Positions 1 to 14,720 of a DNA stretch of 64,000 bases are shown piece after piece. Within the stretch, counting starts at the first letter, position 1, and each line of letters starts with the position of its first letter. Source of the DNA: Scatophagus argus (taxonomy: Eukaryota; Chordata; Actinopteri; Scatophagidae); NCBI RefSeq assembly GCF_020382885.2, contig NC_058496.1, positions 15,666,501-15,730,500 on the forward strand, given 5' to 3'. A model generated the notes under the pieces. That model did no database searches and had not been told where the DNA came from. It worked only from the letters and a program-made list of their open reading frames with translations. A program made the position numbers and the translations under genes.

Positions 1-2855
1 TGGTAATCACAACAAACTGCCAAACATCACTGGGTTCTGGAAAAAAGACGGACGTGAAATTGAGAACAGCCGCCTCACAGTGCAGTCGGAGAATGAGCTG
101 TATCACCTCAAACGAGTGTGAGTGTTTGTTATTCCATGCTTTATCTTCAGAAAATCCATTTTTATCCCCACTTGTCTGTCTTGATAGGTATATGCCCCAT
201 TGGCTCTATGCTGTCACAACTGATGATTTACTCTTTTATTTTAATAATGTGCCATATACTCATAGATTTTATACAGATTATCAAATTATCTGCACTGTAG
301 ACTATATCTGTAATTGATTTGATAAAACTGAACATAACATTAACACAACATTCATCCTAAATTCAACCTACTATGTTTGGATGTGAAAACTATTTTTACT
401 TTACAGGTTCAACATTGATGGTGAAGAAAATCTTGGAAATTATTCATGCGTGTTTGGAAATGAAACAAAAATAGACTTTGTTTTGGCAGGTACAGATGAC
501 AACCTTTCATATGCACATTTTATGTTTCCCAGCCATTGTTATTGTTATCTGTTTCTGTTCCCTATTCATCAATATCAGTATTTACACTGTGTGTGAAAGG
601 TTAAAAACATGCAGCATTTTTTTGACCTGTTTTCCACCAGTTCCACAGATCGGTGAGGAGCGAGATAAGCCCATAGTCAGTTACTTGGGGGATTCTGCGG
701 TGCTGACATGTAAAATGGACAAACCCAAACCAGAACCCACCACGTGGAACTGGTATAAAGCAAATGGCACAAACAAGGTGGGAGAGCTGCTCAGATGTCT
801 GAAAATGTCTATAAAGGTTACTGAGTAAGACATAAGTCATACCTGAACATCACAGATGACTTCAGTCATAATCTTATAATGTCAAAAAAATCCCAGAGAA
901 ATCACTTCAAAATGTGTGGTGCTGTTTAAATGGAATGTATTTTGAAGATGATGGAGGTTAAAAGCAATATCAGATTGAGAATGTGGACTCTGTTATGATC
1001 ATATAGTGCATCACATCCTGTTTGTTTCACTGGAAGATGTGGTTTTTATTTTTTATTTCAACAGTGGTGTCATGATGGCCAAAAGAGCAAAACGATTACC
1101 CGTTTTTGTTGGTCTTGAGTTCAAATTAGAGATCATGCAGTTGACTTCTCACGTCACTTTGCTTTTGTCACCACAGTTAGACAGGAAATGTGTTTTTCCT
1201 CTTTTTGGCAATAATCAACCGCTCTGTACTTTTGGTATTGCGCAGTGAGGTTTGTGAGCAAGGCACACCATACAACCAGCAGTGCTCCCAGCAGACCCCA
1301 TGCACTCAACAACAAACTGAATTTCAATGAATCACTGTGAAATAAATCTCCAATTTCCTAATGCAATACAGTAAATTTTTGCTGCTGATAATTTAAAAAA
1401 TCATGAAATACTGTAAATATCACATGCGTTTTTGTATAGTTCCTTTTAAAGTGTAAGTAATCTCAGTATTTTTTAATTTTTATATGTTTACTCAACCTCT
1501 GCGCCTTTATTTTTGCTATCACAGTGCTGGGGTGACAATGAGAATTTCCCCACTGTGCGGCTAAATAAGGATTATCTTATCTTATCTTGACATTTGAACA
1601 CATTTATGGCCTCTGACTCGTTGGACTGATGTTTGTCCCGTAGGAGCAGATTTCCCCTGCCGCAGAGCCTCACCGGTACAAAATCAAATACAAGGAGAGG
1701 GAGACCTTTCTGCTGGTGTACAACCTGACAGAGGCTGACTCTGGCTTGTATTACTGCAGTGCAGTGTACCCCGTCGGCACCTCGATGGGCCACGTGGAGC
1801 TGAAGGTCAGATGTGGAAAGCAGCCAAGCTGAAGTGCATTTACTGAAACCGCATCCAAGTACAATTCTAGTTCCTGTTCATTTGTACTGAACTATATTTC
1901 AGAGGGAAATATTGTTCTTTTTATCCACAACATTTATCTAAAAGCTATAATTACCTGACTTTTTAACATTTTACCTAGAAAAAACACACAACAAGCTTAT
2001 AAAACACTATATTTTGAGACCATTACACCAGTGGTTGTTGACCTTTTACATCAGTGATCTATAACAAAAAAAAAAACAGCTTTGACCCTCTACTTCCCTC
2101 TCTAAACTTCTCACACAGTTTGATTTTTACTGTTTAAGAGCACAATACATAGAACCCATCAATATTTCACAGGAAATCAAATATGAAGTCAAAAAATAAT
2201 AATAAAAAAAGCAAATTTGTGTTTTTGTTACCCCATTACTCAGATTTATCTTGTGACCCCTCGGAGTGAACATTAGCTCAACCAGATACAACAATGAAAT
2301 GCTGCTTGTGGAATGATGAATAAGTGTTCATCTATTTATGTATACAATATAATATAAAAGAACAACACTACTGTCCTTCTATTTTAGTACTCTTCTGAAT
2401 GCGGGACCTCACTTGTGATGGAGTATTTTTTTTGTACTGTTACTGTTAATTGAAGGTCATCACCATCTACGAGCCTTTGAAGCCTTTCATTGCCATCTTG
2501 GCTGAGGTGACCATCCTGGTCATTGCCATTCTGATCTACGAGAAGAGTCGTTCCAAGAAAAACAGCACAGCAGGTAGCTGAACAGTGTGCTGCTGTCATA
2601 CTGTTTATGTCTGCGTGTACTGTATTGCACAATATGTCATATTTTAACTTGCAACTGTCTGCCCTATTCTCAGGAAATGAAATGAATGACCTAACTAACA
2701 CACAGTGAGTACAGTAGGAATGATGTTAATTTTTTTTTTAATTACTTCATATATCATTTGCTGTTTTTCATGATGTATTTTATGCCCTCATCAGGCCACA
2801 GGAGGAAAATGATGCATCAGAGAGAAGTTCTTCAATGAGACAGCGCAAAGTTTGA
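1..2855 (+). CDS. emb: Embigin, 3' part (basigin-family Ig membrane protein)
   Basis: The gene is cut by the left window edge. Exons read: <1-117, 407-489, 641-777, 1644-1805, 2456-2573, 2674-2704, 2795-2855, all with GT-AG borders and matching phases; stop TGA at 2853. The first two exons finish an Ig domain (YSC cysteine near 445). Exons 3-4 hold a second Ig domain from VLTCK to DSGLYYCSA. Exon 5 is one membrane span followed by IYEKSRSK. A glutamate inside the span (LAEVTILV) is the hallmark of the basigin/embigin/neuroplastin family, where it helps pair with monocarboxylate transporters. The short cytoplasmic tail is acidic then basic and ends RQRKV. Family membership is firm. Embigin rather than neuroplastin rests on domain sequence and on mrps30 next door, since both genes lie near the centromere of human chromosome 5. 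Confidence 0.85.
1520..1592 (+). repeat. Short teleost interspersed-repeat tail
   Basis: This stretch of the embigin intron reads GAATTTCCCC, then a TAAATAAGGATTATC stretch and TTATCTTATCTT. It matches a repeat tail common in fish genomes. Related tails, mostly in the other orientation, lie near 37650-37700 and 47201-47270. The family name is not certain to me. Confidence 0.5.
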
Positions 2856-3542
2856 AGACTGCACTTACTGAAATCCGGTAGATCTGAGCTTCCTGAAACT
2901 GCTGACATATTTTGCTGATTTTCAAGTGACTGAGCTTGAAAGCAATATCTTATGAACTATGTCAAGAATAAGACATCTATTGTAATCAAAAAGTTTTCAC
3001 CAAAGAAAGTGCACCACTTAATAATCATTCCACGAGTAGGCACTTTAACCACAGATTTCATTTCTCATTCTGTTTTACTGTTCTTTTGTTTTCTTTCATC
3101 ATAATGACTAAAGTATCTACCAGTGTTTTACACTTGAATCCTCTCACTTCCTGTGGAAAACATGACACACATCACTACGTCTGTCATAAAAGAAGTGCTT
3201 TGTCTTTTTTCCTGGAAACAACGTGAACCTCAGCTCTTTACTTCTGGTGTTTACGCATTGTGGACTGTGAGCAGTGCCTTACACTCTTAGAATCACTTAA
3301 CTAACCGGCAGCATTATATATTATGTTCTTACAATAATATGTGCCTAATATGTTGTGTAGTACCTTAACTTATCATATTAGCTTAACAACCAGTATGTCA
3401 ACAATTATGCATGGAGAGGCTTGAAACCATCTCATGTCTCTTTCACGTATCAGAAGATGGTCCTACAGATCATTTTGTCCAATAATCATGACTTCAACCA
3501 TGTGTCTTACTTGGTGCCACTGTGTGTTAATGAGCAAATAAA
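2856..3542 (+). other. emb: Embigin 3' untranslated region with poly(A) signal
   Basis: Non-coding sequence runs from the embigin stop to a canonical AATAAA at 3537-3542. No other gene signal lies between them. The end point is inferred from the hexamer alone. Confidence 0.55.
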
Positions 3543-4322
3543 AAATACCAATTGCTATCACTACTGCTTCAGTAACTGCCTGCAATAACTACCAACTTGT
3601 ATTTTACACTTTGTGTTAGCTGATGTGCATGCTTACTTTAAAGGAAAGAGAAGTTTTCCCTGCACAGTGGAAGATACATCACATAAGACCGCTGAGAGAG
3701 CGCAGACAGGTGACAGTGCATTCAAACAATTAGCACATACTGTATGTTTTGTGACTTGTGTGCATGATTAATACATTAATCTAAGGGGTGGAGGTATGAG
3801 CAGGAGGGTCAACGTTCAAAGCGCAATGTTGTGATGAAGTAGTACTGTTTGCACTAAGAGAAAAAAATATGCAATTCCAAACGTAGCAACAGTCTATTCA
3901 TTGCACAAGTGAAAAAAAGTTGTCCAAATCCTTCTGTGAGTTGAGATCTGATAGATTGCCTCAAGTGATGTCACTCGAGTCAGCATTGGTCTGGGTTGAA
4001 CACCACAAGTTAGCAAAGAAAAGGAAAACTGGAAGTTTGAAGCTTGAAAAAGGTGAATTTACCAGAACTCTGTATGTGACTGCTCACCGCTACTAATAAC
4101 ACACCTAAATCTCTGACTTAACTGTTGGCAGTTGAGTTGTTGAGTGGGTCTTGTAAACATTCAATGTGCCAAGGAAGAGGAATATATGGAACAAAAGGTG
4201 ATGTCTCTCGTCTTGCTGCGTGGATGTTGGCCCTTTTCTTAAAAATTGTCCATCACCAGTACGTGCATTGCTGCTAAAAGAAAATGGTCATAAGAGTGAA
4301 GGCTCAACTTGAAATGCATGAT
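3543..4322. other. Intergenic, embigin to mrps30
   Basis: The two neighbouring genes converge on this stretch. I see no coding exon, RNA gene or recognisable repeat, only AT-rich sequence. Confidence 0.5.
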
Positions 4323-4644
4323 TTTATTTTTGCATAAATACAGTCAGCACGATAATGATGTGCATACAGTATTTTCTCAACACAAAAGGGCCAACAGTTT
4401 AACTTGGGTTAACAAAGATTTTTTGCTCTTTTTTGACAATTATATTTTATACAGTCTGACCGAGCATCCAATTCTTGAAGTTGTCCCCTGGGAACAAATA
4501 AAGTGTTGAAGTTGAATCTTCATGTCTGCCTTGCTGGGCTCTTTAAAGCTCCATCTCTTCATTTCTTGAATCTTGGAGACCAAAGACATGAGGGAATCTG
4601 TGCTAAGAGATTTTACTTAGAGACAAACAGAAACCTGAAGAACT
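4323..4644 (-). other. mrps30: mrps30 3' untranslated region
   Basis: Sequence after the mrps30 stop, ending at a minus-strand AATAAA (TTTATT at 4323-4328). The end point is inferred from the hexamer. Confidence 0.4.
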
Positions 4645-7600
4645 CTACGGCTGGTTCGTGAGGAACTGGACCAGAAGCTTGATGACGTCGTTGTTCAGAC
4701 CCACCACCTCTCCGTCCTGAACGCTGTCGTACAGCTGCAGGCTCTCTGTGCCCCACAGAAGGTTTTTCCTGGGGTTGTTGGCATCCGTCTCCACAGAGAG
4801 GGCCACTGTGTTCAGCTGGTAGCAGAAGAAGGAGAAGAACCGGCCATCTGTGATCACAGCCTGGGACACGAAAGGCCTGGCGACATCCTCATGGTTCCAG
4901 AAACCTACAGGAAGTGAGAGAGAAGTATGACTACCAACTATTTGTTCTCCCTTAATTAACTGTCTGTAAAAAAATGTTCATATTGTTTAAATATAAAGAT
5001 TACCTTATCCAAATGTCGGCAGTGTGACATCAGGATGTGTCTGGCACTGCTACAATATAGTTATATAACTTAACCTTTTAGTGTGAAATGTTTAGAAACC
5101 AGGAGATTGACTGGTATTTCCTGTTGAAAGCACACCTGGGGGCTGTTTCAGAAAACAGGTTTTACAAACTCTGAGCTTAATCCTGAACTCTGGGTTGTTT
5201 GTCCCTGAGATGAGAAACTCAGAGCTTTTGGCTTCAGAACAGCTGATCAGAATTAAGTTTCTACACATCCTAAATTTAACTTCAGCTTTAACCCAGACAA
5301 AATGCAGGTGGCAGCTGAATATGAAAATATGGAGCAACTAGATAAGATTAAGGTTCAATTACTTATTGAACTTATTTTACATTTCATAATCTTATCATGC
5401 CAAATGACTGTTTGTTGAATAGTGTCTCTCTGTCTAATCTGTAATCACCGTAATAAAACTAATTTGTTTTATTACTACAGTAGTTTGTGGCAAATGTTTC
5501 AGTGCAGGGAACTGACTGACAACCTGATAGCTACAGTAATGTCTACAGTCACTGTGTTGGAAAGGACAATGTAGCCTACAGATTTTACTCTCGTCAAGCT
5601 CACCGTTTTCACTTTCTGAATGTAGAACGCCCTGCTGTTTACTGTTTTTACTGTTTATGGCAGAGAACGCCGCCTACATGCAGCTTATCATCACTTCCCT
5701 GTTTTTCCAGCCTGTGCTGGATTAGGCTCTTATTAGAGAAGTCATATTACCTTAATGTGAGTGTCTCTATTGTTTAAGTCAGATGAAGGTGCACCTGGCA
5801 TCAAAACATTAGTTCCTCAGTTCAGTTTATTGCCTAAATCAGTGTGCTACAGCACACTGTGGGCCGTTGTATCTCCTTATACAACATTGCATCAGACAGG
5901 CTGCCAATTCTCTGACGTGGCTGAAGTGTGCTAAGACTCCTCCTTCATCTACCACGCTGATGATTTTAGAGAGCAAATATGCAAACACATGTAGAACAGG
6001 GCTGTCCTCAGTAAACAGTATGAAAAGGACACACAGTACCATAAGCCCTTCTGCAGTAGGAGATGCACCTTGTGTCTCTTCTCTGCATTAATAACTCACC
6101 CTGGTACATAGCCTGAGCTCCTGTCCAAGCGAAGAGGCTGGCGAGTCCATTGGCTCTGAGGAAGACCTCCACCTGATCAGACTGCCCCAGCCGAGCCATG
6201 CGGTCTCTGTGGTATCGATCAGGCACCAGATGGAACTGGGTGTGACCATAACATGCTGGGTCTGGTAGTTTGGCACCTGTTGAAAAGACAGAGGACATGA
6301 TTCATGTAAACTGACCACATAAGGCATCAAGTTTATAACTGAGTTTTTCAAATAACTGATATAATTTTAATTCATCTCAAATGTGATTGATCCAAAACTA
6401 TGAAAACTGTTCTATATAACTGACTAGGATGGAATCTCTTAAAATTCATCATCAGTTATAAAGAAAATATTCAAGCAAAAGCGTTAAATGTTTGATAGCT
6501 TCTGCTTCTCAGATGTTAAAATTTGCTTCTTCTTCTTGAAACTGAATATCTTTGGGATTTAGACGGTTGGTCCAACAAAACCAGAAACGTGACAACATCA
6601 GATCTGTTATTTCGAAAATGTGATTTGTATTTAGATTTCTTTATGATGTTGTACTGACCAAAGAATTAATGGTAATGACAATCTAGGATAAAGTGCAGAT
6701 TTATCGATAATGAAAATGATTTTATGCTGTGGGGACAGAAAATATATTAAGCCGCTGGTGCATATTAAGGAATGTGTTATTACCATGGAACCAACATAAC
6801 AGAGGAGACTAAAGCAAACAGGAGTTTGGTGGAGTCGACAGCATCATTAGCACGTCGACAATGTTTGTGTAATTACTCTCACTGCCAAAAGGGGGAGACA
6901 AAATTTCTTCACTGTAGGTTAACCTTGCAACATACAGCAAAGAAGAAGACAGACAACATGCAAAATGCCTAAAGAAGTCTACTGTAGTTTGCATTATAAC
7001 ACCATGTTAGATAAGTGGAAATGCAAAGAGCAAAGTAAAAACAAAACAATATTTGTCACCAGTAATAGTACTTCCAAAAATTAGCGGTATAGAAAATGAA
7101 TGAAAATGACAGCACTTCAGATTTTTCGATATGATGTGCTGAAAACTGAGGGCTGCTCGACTTCACCACACCTCAGACAGCATGGGTTGCAGCTGCTGTG
7201 GTAGTGGGCCACTCAAACATTGCACATATATTTTTTTTCTAGGTCTGTGTACAAAAAGCATCAAATGCAGGCACTGTTTAAAGGTACTGAGTACTGACAC
7301 ACCACCCCTTGTATCTTATGTCACCTGTAAAGATATTGTTGTCATACTGTCTTCTGAACAGAGGCATCATGTCGGGAGCTACTGTGATCTCTGGAACTTC
7401 AGCTGCATAGGAGGCCTCCAGTGGAGTAAACTGAGGGAAATCAAAAGATCAGTGATCAGAAAGAAAAAAAAAAAATCACATTTTCCATTAAATCAGTGTC
7501 TGATGTGAAGTGGATCACAGAAATGTGTCAAGCTCTGTCAAGTTTTGTAACATTTTATGACATCTTTAAGTGTCTTTTTAAATGACTTTTGCCCTTAAAT

Positions 7601-9193
7601 GGCGCGAGATGATTTGATCCGAGACACTTTGGCTGTGGTTTGACAGGTTTGTCACGAAGGACTTCTACCTGTGGCAGTTGTCGAGTTATCCTAATCTGAC
7701 TGTTTGGTTGGTCATCAATCTGGAACCTGGTTGGCTCTGGCCGGCCTCTCCGGTGCCCCTTTGGGATGATCCTCTGTCCTCTCCTCCAATAAAAGTTTAC
7801 CTGAGGGTTATAATCTGAAAGAGAAGCACAAATAATATGACAAAGAGCCGATACAAATTCTAAGGTACAATTAACTCTGCTACTGTGATGTGATGCGAGA
7901 AACTGACCTCACTCACATGTGTCAGAGTATCAAGCCTGACTGTAGTGTTCTTAACTTATTCTTTTGGTCTGACTGTTCTTTATATGCAGGTTATAAATCT
8001 GACACTTTTCAGAACTTACTGTTCTTGTGGAACAAAATAGGGCTGCAATTAATGATCATTTTTATTATTAATTTATTTTTGAATACTTTACTTGAATAAT
8101 CATATATCCTATGACAAAATGGTGAAAAATATCTAACCAACAACTATCCAAAACCTGAAATGTTTTCAATTTACAATATTGTAATGCAGATAAAATGAGC
8201 CAACCCTCACACTTCAGGGGCTTGCACCAACAAATGTCCTTTTTCCTTAATAAATGACTTAAATGATTAACTGATAAGCAAGTCCCTGCAATGCAACTTT
8301 CTCTTGACAGACGGAGTAGATTCACTGACTTATCACTTCATCATCAAAGTGAAATGAACCCTGAATGCCTCTCTCCTTTCCCAGTGGTATCCACATTGTT
8401 TAGAACCGATTCGCAAGTTCTCCAAACCAGCGACATCACAAGTCCAAAAAACACCTGGACACTGCTCTACCTGCATGTTGTTTACTGGTATATGTATCTA
8501 ACTAACAAGTTAACCAACAGAACTTTGAGAGTTTTGGAAGTTATGGAAATTCACCACAGTCTGACAGGTGGCAAGTCAATCATCCATACCTAGACTGGAG
8601 TGGAGGAGCAGTGGGTTGTATTTGGCCAGATTGTGGGTGAGTTCAGTCGCCAGGTTTCTCAGGAAAGGTCCAACCATCTGCTCCTGTTCTCTGTACAGGA
8701 AAGGTTTGCGTTTCTTCATGTGCCAGTGCTCCTGTAAGAGTACACGAGTGACCAAGGAGCGGATGTCCGCGAACACATCATGGTCAATCCCTGGTGAAGT
8801 GGTTTGAGCTGCAGCCGGAGACGCGCTCTCTCCCGCGGTCTCCTCTGGGGCCAGCGAGAATTTCTCGGGCAGGCCCGGGATATATGCGGTCTTGGTAAAG
8901 TGCTGGTACCATCTGTCCGCGTTCCGTGCGAAAGTCTGAGGGTAAACCACAAATTTCTTCCGTTGGATACGAGTGATGAGGGACAGCTTCTCCTCCACAG
9001 GAGAGGCACATATCTTTTTTACACGTTCCTCGATCTGTCGCCGCCGAGCTGATTTACTTTTAGCCGTCAGAGAGGGGACGATGGGGGGATACGCGGGCTC
9101 TCTGACCGCAGCCTCGGTGTGGACAAGCTTTTGGTTTCTAAACGGAGGCAGGTTTTTGGAGAACAGCAAGGGCAGTCGTGTGCGGGCCGCCAT
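4645..9193 (-). CDS. mrps30: Mitochondrial ribosomal protein S30 (mL65)
   Basis: Five exons on the minus strand: 8590-9193, 7669-7814, 7325-7430, 6100-6276 and 4645-4904. Every junction is GT-AG and phases agree. They total 1293 nt, or 430 residues; human MRPS30 is about 439. The protein starts [17 protein letters not shown], an Arg-rich mitochondrial presequence. Further recognisable stretches are [20 protein letters not shown] and [20 protein letters not shown]. It ends LVQFLTNQP. Despite its name this is a subunit of the large mitoribosomal subunit in vertebrates, also known as PDCD9. The start is the first ATG of the frame and sits in AAACATGGCGGCC, a YY1-like initiator context usual for ribosomal-protein genes. 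It is head-to-head with hint2. The product was recognised from memory of the human protein. Confidence 0.95.
5138..5335. repeat. Probable DNA-transposon-derived interspersed repeat
   Basis: The segment starts near GGGGGCTGTTTCAGAAAACA and continues with repeated AACTCTG/CTCTGAG motifs on both strands. Such a series is common in fish non-autonomous DNA elements. It lies in mrps30 intron 4. I cannot assign a family with confidence. Confidence 0.4.
8040..8275. repeat. Degenerate hAT-like repeat, copy 1
   Basis: It begins with GGGCTGCAATTAATGATCA and ends near AATGATTAACTGATAA. That layout is the widespread fish repeat beginning AGGGCTGCAACTAACGATTA and closing with ATTAATCGATTA. It is strongly decayed and sits in mrps30 intron 1. 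Two related remnants lie at about 45970-46235 and 53630-53925. Confidence 0.55.
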
Positions 9194-9857
9194 GTTTCTC
9201 GCGTGACGTCAGGCTCTCCGCCTGTTCAGTCGACATATGAACTAGCACCCTCCCACAACAGCGTCCCCTACTGCACGAAAAGTCACAATATAATCATATC
9301 CTAATCATATTTGATCATATTTTCGTTATCTAGTAATAGCTCTATGAATGAACAGAGAAATGCAAAATTACATTTGACTACTAAATTATGATAGTTTTAT
9401 TATATTATTTACTATTTTTACAATCATGGTTAGCATAGTTGAACGTTGAGGCTCTTGAACAGACCCTTGTAACCGTGATTAAAATGCCGCTTTTGGACTA
9501 CTCAGTCTAAGTTTCTAAGTTTATTTCTTATTCAGTTATTGTTAATCAAACTACCCCTACTATCAAACGACTTATGATGACGACATCTCATAATACCCTA
9601 ACGACGTGTCGCTTCTCGGTACCATACTCTTAACAGAGACAAGTCATATTCAAGACATGTTTCAGGGCAGACGTAAACATTTTACAAGTGGTTACGTGAA
9701 GGCAGCGTCGACGTGTGGTCGACGTTGTCGTCCGTGTTGGACTGTGCTGTGGTTTGATATGAACCAAAGTAAATCCGGAAATATTTATTCGGACAAACCA
9801 TAAAAAACTAGTTAGCCCGCACTTATTAGAATTTCTTCGTTAGCTAGCTAGCTAGCG
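9194..9857. promoter_or_regulatory. Shared head-to-head promoter of mrps30 and hint2
   Basis: About 660 bp separates the mrps30 start (9193, minus) from the first possible hint2 start (9858, plus). A perfect CRE palindrome TGACGTCA is at 9204-9211, just upstream of the mrps30 ATG. No TATA box is evident at a suitable distance for either gene, and CpGs cluster near both ends. Both products act in mitochondria, so co-regulation by one bidirectional promoter is plausible. That is inference from spacing and motif. Confidence 0.6.
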
Positions 9858-11489
<1,632 letters not shown>

Positions 11490-11698
11490 TGGTTTTATGT
11501 GCCTGTTCATGCTTCTGTTAGTATCCCATGAGTGTGACATGATGGATGTAGGTCATCCAGAGGTTCGCGTTCTCACCCCATTTTCTTTTCAAAAACTTAC
11601 TTAATCACACAGAATGTGACATGTAAAAATGTTGATCTTGACAAATGTAAACTAGTATAAAGACTTAAGACCGAATGTTTGATATGGCTACAAATAAA
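11490..11698 (+). other. hint2: hint2 3' untranslated region with poly(A) signal
   Basis: Follows the TAG at 11487-11489 and ends with AATAAA at 11693-11698. Confidence 0.6.
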
Positions 11699-13320
11699 GA
11701 CACTTTATAACATGGAAATGTGAAAACTCAACTTGCTTCTTTAATGTGGCGTTGTCCAACAGATACTTGTCAGGTGATACAACCACCAATTACAAATTAC
11801 ATTAGGTGTTTAATCTAGGCCACAAGAAGAGTTTTTATCAGTGGGTATTCTCGAAGCAAAGCTGTTTCAGGTTGTGACAGTTAATGATGACCGTGGTCGG
11901 GCATGAAATTTACTTAAAATCAGCTTTTAAACTAAAGCAACCAGTCCAAAAGTGGAACATCACCTTTGAAAATCAGCACACTAATAATCAATTAACTGTG
12001 GTGGTCAAACTTGTATCATATTTTTTGGATCAATATGGAAAGAAACTTGTTTGGTTGTTTTAATCAATTATGTTTTGTAGTGACTTTGATCATTGATTGA
12101 CTATAAAAAAAAACAAACAAAAAAAACAAAACAAAAATGAAACAGGATGTGAATTTATAGGATAAAAAGTGTAAGCATTTATATTAATACTAAAACCATT
12201 GCAATATAGATGGATGTCAGGCAACCCACACATGGGGCGTTTCTAAGTAGATAGAATACATGTTTTCCGTAGTAGTTTTATGTTGCGTGATGCTGTTGAT
12301 TCACCTGCTGGTCTCCTCCATGTTTTGATCCTTGCCGCTTCCATGAACCCAGTGCAGTGTTTGAAGAATTGGGGCTGTGCACACTGCTACTTTTTCACTG
12401 TTCGTGCCCAGATATAGTCATTGAGGGTCAGTGTCAGTTGCTTGGGGACAGATGTGGTGTGACTGGGTGGTATGATTCACTGACCATGGTGCCCGTACGT
12501 AAGGTAACTATGGGTCATTTGGGAGGGTGGGGGTTGAACTTTCCTCTATATTTACTTAAAAAACAGCGGCAATCTCTGAGACAGATGCAGCCCCGAGGTA
12601 TTACACAGCTCAGCAGAAAAGTAGAAACAAAGCCTGTATGAAGGTTTTTGGACATTTTTGAAACTGCTTCTGTGTTTTGCACCGCTAAAATGATTCCATG
12701 TAAAAATCCTTATCCCTTGTTGATTTCCCTTATGCACTTTATACCAGTCACTTACAGTTAGACGGAGACAGGGTCTCCATCATGATATCAGGAAAATTCT
12801 CTTAACATTCTGTGGCTTTTAGCAATGTCTTGACTCTTCATGATGTGTCAATCTGATGAGAAAAGTCAGAGTTGCTCAAGTTTTGTTCAGCTGTTGAATA
12901 ACATTTTTTATGGGTCAAAGTCTCATCTGTCTTCATAAAGCTAAGACAAGTTATCTATATTTATCAATACTTCTGACAGGCCTTGTCTTGCATGTTCTAT
13001 ATTGGATGTTGATTAAGGATAGTAAAAGCCTCTATAAATACCGAAACTTATCAGGCTTTATCTCCCGGCTTCGTAGGATCCTTCAACCTTTATACTGTGA
13101 AATGTGTTGGACTGTCACCAGCAGCAACGGCTTTCAGCTATTGTATTGTGATTACTATAAACAAAGCAGGTTGAGCTACAGACTATATCAGGGTGGTCAC
13201 CTCAGGGGAGCTGAAACCTTTGGTCAAGTTTGCCGGTGGATCTTTAACAGGTTGACAAGGTCTTGCGCAAGTGGACGAAGCTTGAGTGCAGAGTAACCTG
13301 GTATGCACTCTTTTGATCCC
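11699..13320. other. Intergenic, hint2 to acsbg2 copy A
   Basis: AT-rich sequence with an A-rich stretch near 12107-12140. No exon with recognisable protein similarity is visible, and the one long frame (12910-13296) is not convincing. Confidence 0.4.
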
Positions 13321-13452
13321 CCCCTTATAGGCTGCTATTTTCTTCAGGAAGCAACAGTCAAGCACCTGCACCGGGTAAAGGCTGATCCAGGTCTGTCCTG
13401 CACCTGTTAGCTACTGTCAAGTTGGTGCCAATCAGCTTTGTCCTCGGAAAAG
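13321..13452 (+). other. Possible 5' non-coding exon of acsbg2 copy A
   Basis: A strong splice donor AAAAG|GTAAGTG lies at 13452/13453. It is upstream of the acceptor at 14710/14711 that precedes the first coding ATG. A leader exon ending here would fit, but its 5' edge and use are guesses. Confidence 0.25.
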
Positions 13453-14720
13453 GTAAGTGTTATTTAAAACATGTTTTCTTTTTACATTACAGTGTGTGAT
13501 GTGTGAAAGACTTGTGTGGACTTGTCTTTTGGTGTAATGTAATAATGACTTACAGACACACAAAGTCTTTGGTTTTTTACTTTTTTGGCTTCAGCGGACT
13601 GTTTTTAATTGCAGAAGTATTTGTGCTTTAACTTTTGGAGTCTTTACATGTTGATAAATTCATTTTACCAGCCGTTGGTAAATATGTTTTAGACAAGCAC
13701 ATGCCTAATAGAAGGATACAACCCCCATTTAATGTGAGCAAGTTCTTCAACTTTTGTTTGATCAGCAGAGTCATCACAGTCAGTCATCCCCGTCTCCATA
13801 ATGACGCTACTACTCTTTTTTTCCAACGAGATTCAAATTAAAACAGTTTTTTTCCCTTTCTGGGTTATATACGTACAAGTCATTAATGAGACTCAGATCT
13901 ACTTCATGTGTTTTACATTCGCTTTAATTGATAATTGCATAATCCAGAGCAAAGACTTTGCTACTTCATGTTGCCACTCTGAAGTTTTGCAATATGAACT
14001 TTGACTCAGAGAAATCTTGACCAACATTACCTTTAAAAGCTGAGGTCAGACTGGAGACTGCTGGGTTGGCAGATCTCAGCCTAGCAAGATTTTATCTACA
14101 AATCTGTCATGACATATCTTGGTGAATATGTCACTAGCTTCTAGTTAACTTTTATGTCATGCATACAGACATATTCAATTGATTATTTTCGTAGTTCAAA
14201 CTACAATGTGTGACTCTAAGACACATATTTGAAGCAAAATATGCACACCAGATGGCACTATTTCACTTTCTAAAGTATAAACACAAGACACGAGGAAGAC
14301 ACCAAGCCATGCTCTTGTCTTTTTCACAATCTTTACATTTTATTTAATATCTGAGCTACCTAGTGAAGACTGAGGTTTAGTTAATTCTTCTTCAAAGTGT
14401 GATCCTTTGGCTCAGAGGTGCTCACAACTCGGGGCAAAGTGTATAAACAGTTCATGTAAGCAGATGTCCCAATGCTTACTGGCACAACATTCACAAGTTT
14501 CGACATTTAGGCTACTGCCGTACGTGACCAGTGGTGATGGTAGACGTTGGCTCTGGCCTGTTGCAATGACTTTGGAGAGTGTCAGTCTATATAAATGAGC
14601 TGTTTCATAATGAAAATGTCATCTCTGCAGAGGACTCTGAGTGGAGGACATCAGGAATGTTTTAATGCTAATTTTACTTGTTACTTGTTAACGTGTTTTT
14701 GTTATTTCAGCTAATACAAG

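Noticed and set aside
8576-9052. Several overlapping frames antisense to mrps30 exon 1
   Set aside because: GC-rich coding exon leaves shadow frames open; the mrps30 frame explains the region.
12910-13296. 128-codon open frame between hint2 and acsbg2
   Set aside because: No domain, no splice or promoter context, composition like surrounding non-coding DNA.
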